A stretch of DNA of 64,000 bases, from positions 16,205,001-16,269,000 of the forward strand of contig JAWQUS010000016.1 of assembly GCA_036365455.1 (NCBI GenBank). Reading direction: 5' to 3'. Shown in pieces: positions 33,667 to 44,087 of the stretch; position 1 is the first letter of the stretch; each line of letters starts with the position of its first letter. The position numbers and the translations under genes were made by a program. A model generated the notes under the pieces. That model had not been told where the DNA came from. It did not search any database and saw only the letters and a program-made list of their open reading frames with translations. The DNA is from Macrosoma leucophasiata. Taxonomy: Eukaryota; Arthropoda; Insecta; Lepidoptera; Hedylidae.

Positions 33667-33880
33667 ACGACCCGGTTAGTCCAGCGGTGTGAGATGACCG
33701 TTTGATTCGAAGGGTCGCGGGTTCGATCCCCGCACCGGGACAAATATTTGTATGGCTTACCGATATTTGTTTCGGGTCTGGGTGTTTGTGTATGTGTTGT
33801 ATATGTACAACGGCACCCACGACACAGGTTTATACCTACTGTGGGGCTGTGAGTGTAAGCGTATTTATTATTATTATCAC
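33667..33880 (+). mobile_element. tRNA-derived SINE family I, full copy
   Basis: ACGACCCGGTTAGTCCAGCG supplies the A box and GGGTTCGATCCCCGC the B box. The acceptor-like ends CCCGGT/ACCGGG still pair. The tail is (TTA)n. Confidence 0.88.
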
Positions 33881-33964
33881 TCATTTATTCTTCATCTTAT
33901 TTAGTATTTTTTTACATACATAAGTCAAAAAAAAAAAAAAACAAATATATATAAAAAAATAAAA

Positions 33965-34996
33965 AATAGTGCGCCGCCGGCAGCGGGAACAGGGTCCAAG
34001 CTGTCGGTGGTTAGGGTCACAGAGACAGGAACCTCCTCACTATACGTGCCGTGCCGAGAAGTGCCGCCTTCTGTATCAGACCCTTGATCCAACTTCCTAA
34101 CTTGAGCCTCTTGAGATGTTGGTCGAGGCTCTTTGCTATCAATCCGTTGACCGTGACGACTATCGGCACAATGATGGCCGAATCCACATCCCATTATTAT
34201 TATGTCTCTCGTCAGCACGGGGTCCAATTTGAACCCCGGACCTTTGTCAGGCTTGCGCGGGGACATGGGGGGTCCAACACGTAGAGGCCCTTTCGAGAAT
34301 TTTGATCTACTTTGTAATGGGTTATATTCGGCGGGACCTCTCTCTGACTGCATCAATAGTTAATACAGACACAGACAGACCCCGCAGAATATAATGGGAC
34401 TATTGTAATGAAAAGTGATTTGCCAAACTTTGGGCTATGTGGGTGAACTGGGGGGACTAGCTGGCTGGGCCTATGGAGTGAGATCCGGCACCTGCCTATA
34501 TTCAACATCTCACATTATCGAATCCTACTTTAGGCAGGTGGTGACTCGCCTCTCCTTGGTGGGCCCCCCAAACAGCCAACCCCCCCGGTCGACAGGGGGC
34601 AACACTGGTGAGAGAGGCTGGGGGTGTCGAGAGGTGTGGCCCCGGTTTCACCATCACGAGCGAGTAATCTCGAGCTCGGAGCGGGCTTCCCCGCTATTAT
34701 GCCTTTAGACACTTCCACCCCCGAGTGTATGGCTCTTGCAGAAATTTAGGCAACAGCCTATTATCTAAATTTCTGCAAATGCCATACCTCTAGCGCCCCA
34801 CTCTGACCGGCCAATGAAGGCAAGCCAGAGGTGAGAGACCTGATGCTCTGTCCGGCCGTACCTCTGTGTGGCGGACGAGGCGGAGCCCAGTTCTCTCGGA
34901 GGAACTCGAGATGATGGTAGGGGGTGGTGTCGCTACTCACCAACAGCTCGCCACAAGCTGCTCTGCCCCCTTATTATTATTATTATTAATATGTAA
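33965..34996 (+). repeat. Family M LINE 3' region, (TTA)n tail
   Basis: About 1 kb, GC-richer than its surroundings, ending CAACAGCTCGCCACAAGCTG, CTGCCCCC then (TTA)n. It probably includes the end of an ORF and a long 3' UTR; a 77-codon plus-strand frame at 34051-34284 may be part of it, but I recognise no domain. A shorter relative is at 12405-12745. Confidence 0.6.
34726..34788. other. Hairpin inside family M
   Basis: GTATGGC-TCT-TGCAGAAATTTAG pairs with CTAAATTTCTGCA-AAT-GCCATAC around a loop of about 15 bases. Only three mismatched bases per arm. Confidence 0.8.
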
Positions 34997-35548
34997 ATAT
35001 TTTGTAGTGAAAATTTATAAATCATACGACTGTTACGCTTGTATGCGACTGTACTTTTAAATTATTTGGGACCGGGCCGTTGGGACGTAGACGTTTTTTG
35101 ATTACGGCCGAATGGACTACGGTCCATTCTTTTTGGTTCGTTTAGACGTAGTACCCATATTCATGGGGCTGACATATCCTCCAATGGACAAAAGCCTCCG
35201 AATAAATTTAAATAAAAAAAAATGATGTAGAATTATAAATGAAAATTAATGTCAAACGCGAGTAGCATTAAATCCTTTACGTCCAATATCAACTCCCATT
35301 TCTCCAATTTTAAAGCGAGCATAATTTGAAAACATCTTGAAACTATATTCGTAAAATAATCAGTTTAAATATGAGAAGATAATAGGCATTTGACAACTTT
35401 TAGCTAGCTATTTTTAATAAACTTAACTAGGTGTTATTCACAAAGAAAATTTGAAATGAATGCAAATGATGTGCCATTATTCAGCTTGACTGAACGAACT
35501 TTGAAAGTTGAGATGAGCGTGTAATTGAGAAAAAGCATTATTGAATTA
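34997..35548. other. No feature recognised
   Basis: 35065-35210 has GACCGGGCCGTTGGGACGTA and TTCATGGGGCTGACATATCC, loosely similar to the element at 55988-56450. Confidence 0.4.
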
Positions 35549-35556
35549 TATATCAC

Positions 35557-35841
35557 CATAGAGCAACACGGGCCAAAGGCCGCGGCGGGCCGGAGGGGAG
35601 TAGCCACATGCAGGCTTTCCCCTCTGTCGAAGTACAAACCCAAATGATCATACACATGTCGCTTTAAATGTGTGCGTGAATTTGTCTATGTATTTTGTTA
35701 AAGTCCAGGTGCGAGTTTCGTAGTACCTAATAAACGATTTTTGTAGTGTGTGTGTCACACGTTTTTCCCCTCGCAAAAAATTACAGACTGTTTTGCATCG
35801 GTAATAAACTTTATGGCTACTCCCCTCCGTGTTGCTCTATG
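35557..35841. mobile_element. hAT-like MITE, copy 2, with 8-base TSD
   Basis: Ends CATAGAGCAACACGG and GTGTTGCTCTATG. TATATCAC is duplicated on both sides (35549-35556, 35842-35849). Eight bases fits hAT. The right arm lacks about 20 bases present in the left arm. Confidence 0.85.
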
Positions 35842-36136
35842 TATATCACAGACCACATACAAGATTTCAGAAATATCATGGTAAATTATTATTCATTAGC
35901 AACGGTAGTTTAGGTACTTTTATGTAGTATCCGTTCGGGACGGCACTATTGAAAAATGGTGCCGATTAGTTAGTAATGAGCTCGCTTTATTGAACTCCGT
36001 ACACAGAAACAAAAAAAGGAAGGAGTTGTCCTATTATTTCTTCGATTTATAATAATGTATGCGTATAAGTTACATAACGATATTTACACTAATTAACAAA
36101 AAATAATATACAATTATATAGAAATAAATGTACGTA

Positions 36137-36448
36137 AACGTAACTTCACGCCTGTAATCCCCGAAGGGGTAGGCAGAGGTAAATGCATGCATTCAAGCAT
36201 ACATGCAAACACCCACGATTCGCCGGTTACGTTTTGGCCCATGTAACAGGTGGCGAGCCTGTTGACATCTCCGGGCACATTACCAAACTTTGAGGTACTG
36301 GGAAATTTCTAGAAAATGGAAAAATCCCAATAGAACCAGAGATAAAGGCTTTTTCACCATTATCTCTGATAACCCCCTACCCGGGAATCGAACCCAGGAC
36401 CTCAGCGTAGTAGTAGTGGCCTGCTACCACTAGGCTACCGAGGCAGTT
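36137..36448 (-). mobile_element. tRNA-derived SINE family B with 11-base TSD
   Basis: Full copy. The minus-strand head has the A and B boxes. AATAAATGTAC flanks it (36123-36133 and 36449-36459). Confidence 0.92.
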
Positions 36449-36459
36449 AATAAATGTAC

Positions 36460-37010
36460 CTTTTATTTAATAGAGAAAAAAGTTAAATGTTATACAAAAT
36501 AACAAAGGCTATTGTATGAGTGAGCACGTGTGTCCGTGTGTGTGTGTGTTTTTAATCTCTAGAGAGGTGCAGCTGCCCTCCCATGCCAACCCCATGTTCA
36601 CACGCACTATCATAATAAAGAAACGAAATAAAGCATTCACTGTTCTCACTAAATTGAATCGCAATAACGCGTCATTTTACAGCATTTTACAACTATCATT
36701 AGGTATATTAAAATAAACTAAGAATATCAAAGTAGAATAGCTATAATTACATTAAAAATTAAATTATACTCAAAGAGCCATTCAAAGAGGCTATCTGGTT
36801 ACAACTGTGGCACAATACTGACATCTATTTACTGATTCTGTGAACGGACAGCTTTAGACTAAAACGATCAAGATTAATTACTTCGCAATGGTTCGCTAAG
36901 ATTAATAGCTTGTAGTGCGGTCTCAAGGCTATTACAAAGAAGTTTGAATTCAAAGCAGTGATGTCTATTCTAAATGTGTTCATTTACTATATAGATACGT
37001 ACGTAATTTT
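36460..37010. other. No feature recognised
   Basis: (GT)n at 36535-36550; nothing else supported. Confidence 0.45.
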
Positions 37011-37420
37011 ATCATCATCATCATCATTTCAGCCAAAAGTCGTCCACTTCTGAACAAAAGCCTCCCCAAAAGATTGTCACAACGAACGGCCCTGGGCCGC
37101 CCCCGTCCAGCGATTACCCGCGTCCTTCATCTCGTCGTCGGGCCATCTTGTGGAGGCAGGCCCTCCACAAGATGGCCCGACGCTTCGTTTTCCGGTACAA
37201 GGTCACCACTCAAGAACTCTTCTACTCCAACGGCCGTTAATTCTTCGAGCTGTGTGCCCGGCCCACTGCCACTTGAGTCTCGCTATTCGGTCCTCATGCG
37301 GATCTCTTCATTTCTTATTCGATTTCGCAGAGTTCAAGCTTGGCTTTTTCCATCGCTCTCTGACCTTGACCTTGAGCTTTCTTATAAGGCCCATAGTGAG
37401 CGACCACGTTTCTGTCCCGT
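37011..37420 (-). pseudogene. RTE-type LINE ORF2 C-terminus with (GAT)n tail
   Basis: Minus strand. RIARLKWQWAGHTARRINGR (about 37320-37262), RVLEW, TGKRSVGRPS, then TRWPDDEMKDAGNRWTGAAQ and GEAFVQKWTTFG (37075-37040), then a stop and GAT repeats at 37011-37024. This is the classic RTE/BovB C-terminal end. Frameshifts near 37185 and 37085. A perfect 21-base-arm palindrome at 37136-37182 lies inside it. Confidence 0.88.
37136..37182. other. Perfect 21-base inverted repeat
   Basis: CGTCGGGCCATCTTGTGGAG plus G pairs exactly with 37162-37182 around the spacer CAGGC. Intact RTE relatives do not need this symmetry, so it may be a snap-back duplication; it coincides with the frameshift. Confidence 0.85.
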
Positions 37421-37485
37421 TATACGTAATTTTATACTGGTAGGTACTTATATTATATTCCTGTATTAACTGCTATTTTTATGAT

Positions 37486-37556
37486 GGAAATATGGCGAAC
37501 AAGCATAGAGTTCATACTGTGGGTAAGTGAGTGTGAGTAGCCTATAAACATCTTAC
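37486..37556 (-). repeat. Family A 3' fragment
   Basis: Divergent copy of the 3' block only (GGCGAACAAGCATAGAGTTC). Confidence 0.5.
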
Positions 37557-38368
37557 ATAATATAAAAACTGTCTGTGGTGTCACATGTGGGACGCCCGAT
37601 TGGGACGAAGTTCCTCTTCAACTTCTAATGAAACACTTTCAAAATCCAATGTTAATTTTTAAAATTTTAAAATAATTAAAACTACATACACACGAACACG
37701 ACAAAAAAATGTACCTTACGCATACACACCAGATGCGCGCGTCGCGTGGCTTGTCACTGTCGAGAGAGAGAGAGAGAGAGAGTGAACGAATAGGTCGAAT
37801 CCTATACAAATATAGCAATAGTGTCGGTGCAAAAGCATACCGCGCGATAAGGAACTTCGTTCTAAAAGAAGTCTTTACTCTTGTTATTGAGGAACATTTT
37901 TAGGTTTTGACTAGTAGTGGACGTCCTTGAGCTGGACTGATGTTTATAATAATGTTAGCTTCTGTGAATGAGTCATCTTCATGAATTAAAGTAGGGGACG
38001 ACAGTGCATATATTATGAAATCCACGCGGTCGAAGTTTGAAACAAAAGTTAGTCACGTATAAGCATTACATATAATTTGTACGATAGTCACGTATTTTTG
38101 CGTAATATTCCGATTCAAATTAATAATATTTAAAATGATTAAGCCAACGGAAGCTTAACATGTCCCGTTACTTAATTATTTAAATGAAAGCAACATCACA
38201 CACAACACGGCAACGTGATCAAAGCCCGAAAATAAATCCTCAATCAAAGAAATTAGACATATAAGTTCCTTTGTTCTCTCCGTTATAGTTATTTCAAAAT
38301 TAGAATTATTAGGGAATGTTATTGCTCAATTCGCTGTGTCATTTGTTTTCTTTGTTCTGTCCCTAATG
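37557..38368. other. No gene; (GA)n at 37759-37781
   Basis: Nothing else supported. Confidence 0.45.
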
Positions 38369-38413
38369 TTTATTGGCTCCAGTGATGGATTTCGCGGCCA
38401 TAGGCACCACTGC
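38369..38413 (+). repeat. Family A head fragment
   Basis: GGCTCCAGTGATGGATTTCG to GGCACCACTGCA, then cut by the MITE end. Confidence 0.65.
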
Positions 38414-38520
38414 ACATAAAGCAACACGGGCCACTGGCCGCGGCGAACCGGAGGGGAGTACCCATATGCGGGCTTTCCCCTCTGTCAAAGTACAAAACCT
38501 AATGGTCCTATACCGGTCGG
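38414..38520. mobile_element. hAT-like MITE, copy 3, left half
   Basis: CATAAAGCAACACGGGCC through CTTTCCCCTCTGTCAAAGTA; the right half is missing. Confidence 0.75.
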
Positions 38521-38832
38521 ATCGAGAACCTCCTTCTTTTTGAAATCGTTAAAAAGACGTAGAAGAATTTATATTGTTGGGTTGATGTAGAGAAGCTGCC
38601 TGCAAGAAGTGATGCGCTAATTTAAATCAACCCTGTATATATAAAACTGAATAACATATGAAGAAAGAATACATTTCGATCAAAGTTCACAATGTGTGGT
38701 CGGGCGTATAAGTGGGAGACTGGAACATTAATCCCGAACACCTGTTCTGTTCATTAACTAGAACATTCGTTAAGTTAACCGATAGCAGCTGTGAAGGAAT
38801 AATATCGGTTTGTTAATTTTGCTAATTAATTT

Positions 38833-39142
38833 AACTGCCTCGGTAGCCTAGTAGTAGCAGGCCACTACTACTACGCTGAGGTCCTGGGTTCGATTCCCGG
38901 GTAGGGGGTTATCAGAGATAATGGTGTAAAGACCTTTATTTCTGGTATAATTGGGATTTTACCATTTTCTGGAAACTTCCTAGTACCTCAAAGTTTGGTA
39001 ATGTGCCCGGAGATATCAACAAGCTCGCCACTTGTTACATGGGCCAAAACGTAACCGGCGAATCGTGGGTGTTTGCATGTACGCATGAATGCATGCATTT
39101 ACCTTTGCCTACCCCTTCGGGGATTACAGGTGTGAAGTTACG
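38833..39142 (+). mobile_element. tRNA-derived SINE family B with TSD
   Basis: A good full-length reference copy. A box in CGGTAGCCTAGTAGTAGCAG, B box GGGTTCGATTCCCGG. TAATTTAA is repeated at 38827-38834 and 39143-39150. Confidence 0.92.
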
Positions 39143-39382
39143 TAATTTAACATAAAGTTGATATTCGAGGACGTTTATACACTTTAAAATAGTATATAAT
39201 AATAATTATGTGTAAGAGGATGGTACTTGTTTTATTTTATTGATTTTTTTGCAATAACACATGAGAGTGAAATATTTGTCGGGAATAGAGAACACAAACG
39301 TACTGAGCTGACTAAACCAATGGTTACAGAAAGTCCTTAATTACTAAACATACCCAGTAACTTGATTGATAAGTGTCATCAA

Positions 39383-39551
39383 TGACACTTGACAGTTGAA
39401 TTAGAGAATTAGAAATGTGAAATAAAAGAGTCTGTGCCGGTTCCTTGATAAAATTCTGTAACTCGATTCCGTAATTCGAAATACCGGAACCGGCGCAGAC
39501 CGACCTCTTTTATTTCTCCTTTCTAATTCTCTAGTTCAACTGTCAAGTGCT
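39383..39551. mobile_element. Long-stem palindromic MITE
   Basis: Arms of about 70 bases (TGACACTTGACAGTTGAATT, AGAGAATTAGAAA, AATAAAAGAG, GCCGGTTCC) mirror each other around a short AT-rich centre at about 39462. No coding. Confidence 0.85.
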
Positions 39552-39583
39552 ATGATGAAATAAATAAATAATAATGAAGTAAT

Positions 39584-39722
39584 ATGCTTACACTCACAGC
39601 CCCACACTAGGTATAAACCTGTGTCGTGGGTGCCGTTGTACACACACACAAAACACGCAAACACACAGACCCGAAACAAATAGGTATCTGTAGGCCATAC
39701 AAACATTTGTCTCGGTAAATAG
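39584..39722 (-). repeat. SINE family I, 5' truncated
   Basis: Body only (GCTTACACTCACAGCCCCAC to ACAAACATTTGTCTCGGTA). The tRNA-like head is lost. Confidence 0.75.
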
Positions 39723-39964
39723 TGATAGCTAGAAAGCTAACATTTTCACAAATTATGTATATCTGTTACCGCTATAAAGACAAAATTAATTACTAAAAAT
39801 AAGAAAATGAAAATGTTAAGAAGTCCAAGGGGGCATCCAATAAAGGTGTTTTTTCGATAATAACGGTAGCAAGTAGACGCTTAAAATTTTCACAGAATTT
39901 TTAGGTCTTATGTTGTATTGTAGCTTCCATAATAAATTTTTACATACATATACATACATACATA

Positions 39965-40655
39965 CATACAAATAAATAAAATTGGAGTGTCTGTTTGTAA
40001 TATTAAAATAACCGCTTTTTACTAAACGCATCTATATGTATACACGGTACTTATACCAAAATAACATTTTTTTTCAATTTTTGTCTGTCTGTCTGTTTGG
40101 CGGGGCTAATCTTGGGAATGGCTATACCGATTTTGACAGGACTTACACTGGCAGATAGCTGATGTGTTAAGGAGTAACTTAGGCTACTTTTATCTCCATA
40201 CGACCATACATAGGTACATACCTACATACAAATAAATGGAATTTGTGTGTCTCCGATTTTGACGGGACTTACACTGGCAGATAGCTGATGTGATAAGGAG
40301 TAACTTGAGCTACTTTTATCTCCATACAACCATACATACATACATAACTTCATACAAATACGTAGAATTTGATTGTCTCCGATTTTGACGGGACTTTCAC
40401 TGGCAGATAGCTGATGTGTTAAGGAGTAACTTAGACTACTTTTATCTCCATACGACCATACATAGGTACATACCTACATACAAATAAATAGAATTTGTGT
40501 GTCTCCGATTTTGACGGGACTTTCACTGGCAGATAGCTGATGTAATAAGGAGTAACTTAGGCTACTTTTATACTAGCTGCGCCCACGACTTCGTCTGGGT
40601 AGATACTGAACAATCATATTTTTTCTCACGTAGACGAAGTCGCGGGCACAGCTAG
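39965..40655 (+). mobile_element. Helitron-like family E with 126-base tandem array
   Basis: Same element as 8834-9197 on the other strand: CAAATAAATAAAATTGGAGT through the (GTCT)n run to CGGGCACAGCTAG then T. Inserted repetition: see the next entry. The terminal palindrome (40573-40655) is the same as in the other copy. Confidence 0.8.
40127..40572 (+). repeat. 126-base tandem repeat, about 3.5 units
   Basis: Units begin CCGATTTTGACGGGACTT at 40127, 40253, 40379 and 40504 (spacing 126, 126, 125). Each contains CACTGGCAGATAGCTGATGT and AAGGAGTAACTT. The sister element at 8834-9197 has one unit. Confidence 0.92.
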
Positions 40656-40684
40656 TAATAAATAATATCAAATATTCAAAAATA

Positions 40685-40719
40685 TCCGATTGCGATAGGA
40701 AGTTTGCCGTGTCAGCTAG
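40685..40719 (+). mobile_element. Helitron family D 3' end fragment
   Basis: GGAAGTTTGCCGTGTCAGCTAG then T, matching the end at 49498. Confidence 0.5.
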
Positions 40720-41317
40720 TTTCAAATATTACTCAACCATTCCATAATGTAGAAGTTGTTTATTCCAAGTTATGTATTCCATAAATAAAAAGAAAACTCA
40801 AAATCCAAGGGATCTTGGTTTCGAAAATCTTAAAATTATATATGCGTGTAATTCCATTAAAATTGCGGCAGGTATCACAGTAATTCATACTTTCACCAGT
40901 TACCATCCCGCCGCCTTCACGAGCTCAGATAAGGGTAGACAGTAAAATGGCATATTTCTTTATGGCACGTAAAGAGGGATAATCCTACCGATGTTCCTCT
41001 TCTTTATTGCTGGGCACAAATTAGGCTCGATATTTTTGGGTTCCTTAAATCATATTAAAAAACGTCTGATCTTTAAAAAAAACTATCATTAAAAATTTAA
41101 TCTTTTATATATTGAAAAAAAAAAACGAATCTCAACAGACTCGGACTTTATGTCCAAATTCAAGTTCAATCCGTCTTTTGAGATTTTTTTTAAGGAATGC
41201 TAGCACAGAGGCATTTCTTCTTAAGGTTCAAGAGCAGCAATAAATCCTTGCTTGTTACGTTTTCATGATCCGCTTAGACCATTGTGATGAATATAGTGAA
41301 TACTGAGGACATAGGGT
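40720..41317. other. No feature recognised
   Basis: Nothing supported. Confidence 0.45.
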
Positions 41318-41487
41318 TTTTATAAAGTTATTGAAGTGAGAAACGAGCATGCAGTTCACATTGGTGTAAAGTGTTGACTGTAGCTATAGACACCCACACA
41401 ACGACCAAAGTCAAAATGCAGATGCGTTACCATTCCTGAAGCCCAAGGTGTTATGCCTCTGTGCCGGAAATGACAGGGCCATAAACT
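41318..41487 (-). repeat. Family A 3' half
   Basis: The A-tail side to GGAAATGACAGGGCC, then an abrupt switch to SINE B. Confidence 0.75.
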
Positions 41488-41489
41488 TC

Positions 41490-41665
41490 AGGTCAGGGTT
41501 ACTTCAGGTCTGTATTTGCCGAAGGGGTACGCAACGGTAAATTAATACAATCAAGCATGAATACATAATACATAAAAACTCACATAACTTGCCAGTTACA
41601 CTTGGACCCGTGTAACAGGTGACAGAGTCTTCGGACATCTCCGGACATATTAGGTTCCTAGCTCC
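41490..41665 (-). repeat. SINE family B 3' part, divergent
   Basis: CTTCAGGTCTGTATTTGCCG through ACCCGTGTAACAGGTGAC to GGACATATTAGGTTCC. Head absent. Confidence 0.65.
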
Positions 41666-42169
41666 GAAAATAGTATTGAAACTTCTGGAGGATGTTTAGG
41701 ATGTGCGTTACAACACGTTACATGGAGGTGAGGGAGGGGGAGGTCAAAAATCTTCAAGAATTGCGTTACGTAATACTTGAACGCTCCCTAAGTTGTTTTG
41801 CCTCCGTCTGTGTCAGAAATGACTGAATGTTTGACTAGAATACTATAATACTGTAATATTGGCCTAACGGTCAACAGTCCTACACTGAGTACTTGCCGAT
41901 AATTGATAGCCCAGCGGCAGCAAGTAAATCAGGTAATGCGATGGTAAAATTTAATTATTAAATTTCTACGGAACCAACGGAACACGAGACTGGAAAGGGT
42001 CGCATTTATACAGTTTTTGAAAACAAAATGCTGTTCTGCGTCAAAGCATTACAACTCTCAATGAACAATGTAGGTATGTCTCTACGGTCCCTACCGACTT
42101 TTGAGAACTTGTTCTTTTATCTTAATTTTAACAGAGGTACCTATGACATTTTAATGAAGAGAATCTTTT

Positions 42170-42462
42170 ACTGGTGGTAGAGCCCCAGTGACGGAGCTCG
42201 CGGGCGTAGGCACCACCGCATTACCTAATATACTTGCCGCTAAATGGTAGTGTTCAACACTATCGTGTTCCGGTCAGGTGGTAATGTACGGCCCCGTAAT
42301 TTCCGGCACAGAGGCATAAGACCTTAGGCCTCAGGAGTGGTAACGCATCTGCATTTTGACCTTGGTCTTTGTGTGGGTGTCTATAGGCTGCAGTCATCAC
42401 TTAACATCAATGTGAACTGCATGCTTGTTTACCACTTCCATTACATAAAACAAAAAAAGTTT
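42170..42462 (+). repeat. Family A retroposon, well preserved
   Basis: ACTGGTGGTAGAGCCCCAGT to CCATTACATAAAAC; all blocks present. A good plus-strand reference copy. Confidence 0.92.
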
Positions 42463-42567
42463 CATAATCGTAACTAGAAATGGTATGTCCTTGTACTATT
42501 TATTTTTCGCAATAAGACATGCGAGTGATCTTTAGACTTTTAAAGAAAAAACAGAAAGAAAAAATTT

Positions 42568-42640
42568 GACTACGGGCAGGAATCGAACCTGCGACCTCAG
42601 GATAACCAGTCCAGCCGCTTTACCACTAAGCTACCGACCG
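42568..42640 (-). pseudogene. tRNA-like sequence in family H
   Basis: A box GGTAGCTTAGTGGTAAAGCG and B box GGTTCGATTCC are perfect. The anticodon arm has a mismatch and the acceptor stem is poor, so this is a SINE-type relic rather than a tRNA gene. Confidence 0.6.
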
Positions 42641-42875
42641 TCTCACACCGATGCGTCAAATTTTGCTTTCCCTTTTTGATTTTTAACCGATTTAGGGTCG
42701 GTAAACGACATCCATTGATTACTTATTAATAGCTATACAACCGATATGATCAACTTTGCAGTTTATACAATATCGTTAAGATGTCGCTGTTCCATTAATA
42801 ATTGTACTATTTATTTTTCGCAATAACACATGCGAGTGAACAATAGAACTTTAAAGAAAAAACGAAAAAGAAATT

Positions 42876-42949
42876 GATCGGGTAGGAATCGAACCTGCGA
42901 CCTCAGGTTAACCAGTCCAGCCGCTTTACCACTAAGCTACCGAAGTCCC
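42876..42949 (-). pseudogene. tRNA-like sequence in family H, second unit
   Basis: GGTAGCTTAGTGGTAAAGCG and GGTTCGATTCC as above, with GGACTTC at its 5' end. Confidence 0.6.
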
Positions 42950-43127
42950 ACACCGATGCGTCAAATTCAGCTTTCCCTTTTCGATCTTTAACCGCTTTAG
43001 GGTCGGTGAACGACATCCATTGATTGTTAAGTACTTATTGTTCTCAGTTTAGTTTTATGATAAGTTATAGCTTTAATCCTCTGAACTCTACCAAGTGAAT
43101 GATCCTTAATTTTCTATCCCATTAATA

Positions 43128-43190
43128 GGAAAACAAGCATACAGTTAACATTGATGTTGAAAAATGCTGTAGCCTATAACATTAGGATTT
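43128..43190 (-). repeat. Family A 3' fragment
   Basis: AAAACAAGCATACAGTTAAC, ATTGATGTTGAAAAATGC only. Confidence 0.5.
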
Positions 43191-43206
43191 TTATGTAGGC
43201 GCTTTC

Positions 43207-43400
43207 AACTGCCTCGGTAGTCTAGTGGTAGCAGGCTACTACTGCTGGGGTCCAGGGTTTGATTCCCAGGTCAGGTAACCCCAGTAGAACCAGAGATAAA
43301 GGACTTTACACCATTCTCTATGATAACTCCCTCCCCGGGAATTAAACACAGGACCTCAGCGTAGTAGTAGTGGCCTGCTACCACTAGGCTACCGAGGCAG
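43207..43400. repeat. SINE B heads, inverted pair
   Basis: A plus-strand head (43207-43278, A and B boxes) meets a minus-strand head and upper body (43281-43400), so both 5' ends point outward. Junction near 43280. Confidence 0.85.
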
Positions 43401-43667
43401 TCAAATCGTAAAAAGTAAATAAAAAAACAAATCAAAAACGATTTTACATTTATAATTCGATAAAAGTAATTTGACTCTCAGTTGAGTGAGTTCTCAAAAA
43501 CTTTGGCTTGCATAACCAGACTCTCCTCCAACTATAGTCTGTGGTGAGTAGTTAATTTCAGAACTTTTGTCAATTCAATTTATTGGGTACTTCATCAAAA
43601 CAGAAGGTGCTTTAATTGAATTTATGATATTTCAAAACTCTCTTCTATTTTTACTTTATATTTATGT

Positions 43668-43922
43668 AACATCACGTCTGTAATCCCCGAAAAGGTAGGC
43701 AGAGGGAGATGAATTCAATGCATACATTGGGATTTTTCCATTTTCGGGAAGTTTCCCAATACCTCGAAGTTATGTAATGTGCCCGGAGATGTCAATAGGC
43801 TCGCCACCAACGTGGGTGAAAACGTAACCGGCGAATATGGGTGTTTGCATGTAATGTATGATTGAATGCATGCATTTACCTCTGCCTACCCCTTCGGGGA
43901 TTACAGGCGTGAAGTTACGTTT
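43668..43922. repeat. SINE B tails, inverted pair
   Basis: Minus-strand tail (43668-43725) joined to a plus-strand body and tail (43726-43922). Together with the previous entry it looks like two SINEs rearranged by inversion. Confidence 0.8.
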
Positions 43923-43980
43923 GAAACGTAAAATTATACCTGTATTTTCCAAAGGGTTAACCAAAAGTGAATGTAAACAT

Positions 43981-44078
43981 GGTGTTAGAGCTCCAGTGAC
44001 GACGCTCGAAGGCGTAGGAACTACTGCATTACGTATCAACATGCCGCTAATGGTAATTTTCAGCGCTGCTATTTCAGT
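43981..44078 (+). repeat. Family A 5' third
   Basis: GTTAGAGCTCCAGTGACGAC to CAGCGCTGC, abutting the next copy. Confidence 0.65.
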
Positions 44079-44087
44079 TAGGTTCGG

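Larger units (their letters stand above)
42475..43040 (-). repeat. tRNA-like tandem family H, two divergent units
   Basis: Two units 309 bases apart (GTACTATTTATTTTTCGCAA at 42496 and 42805). Each has a tRNA-like segment on the minus strand followed by the same spacer as in the array at 57457-58836 (CAACCGATAT, CAGTTTAT, AATATCGT, AATAATTGT). Unit order and spacing match that array although the sequence differs considerably. Confidence 0.75.

Noticed and set aside
33925..34356. 143-codon minus-strand ORF as a gene
   Set aside because: Lies antisense in a GC-rich LINE 3' region, has no recognisable domain and is absent from the related copy at 12405.
40127..40572. CRISPR-like array (regular repeats)
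   Set aside because: 126-base tandem units without unique spacers, inside an insect-type Helitron.
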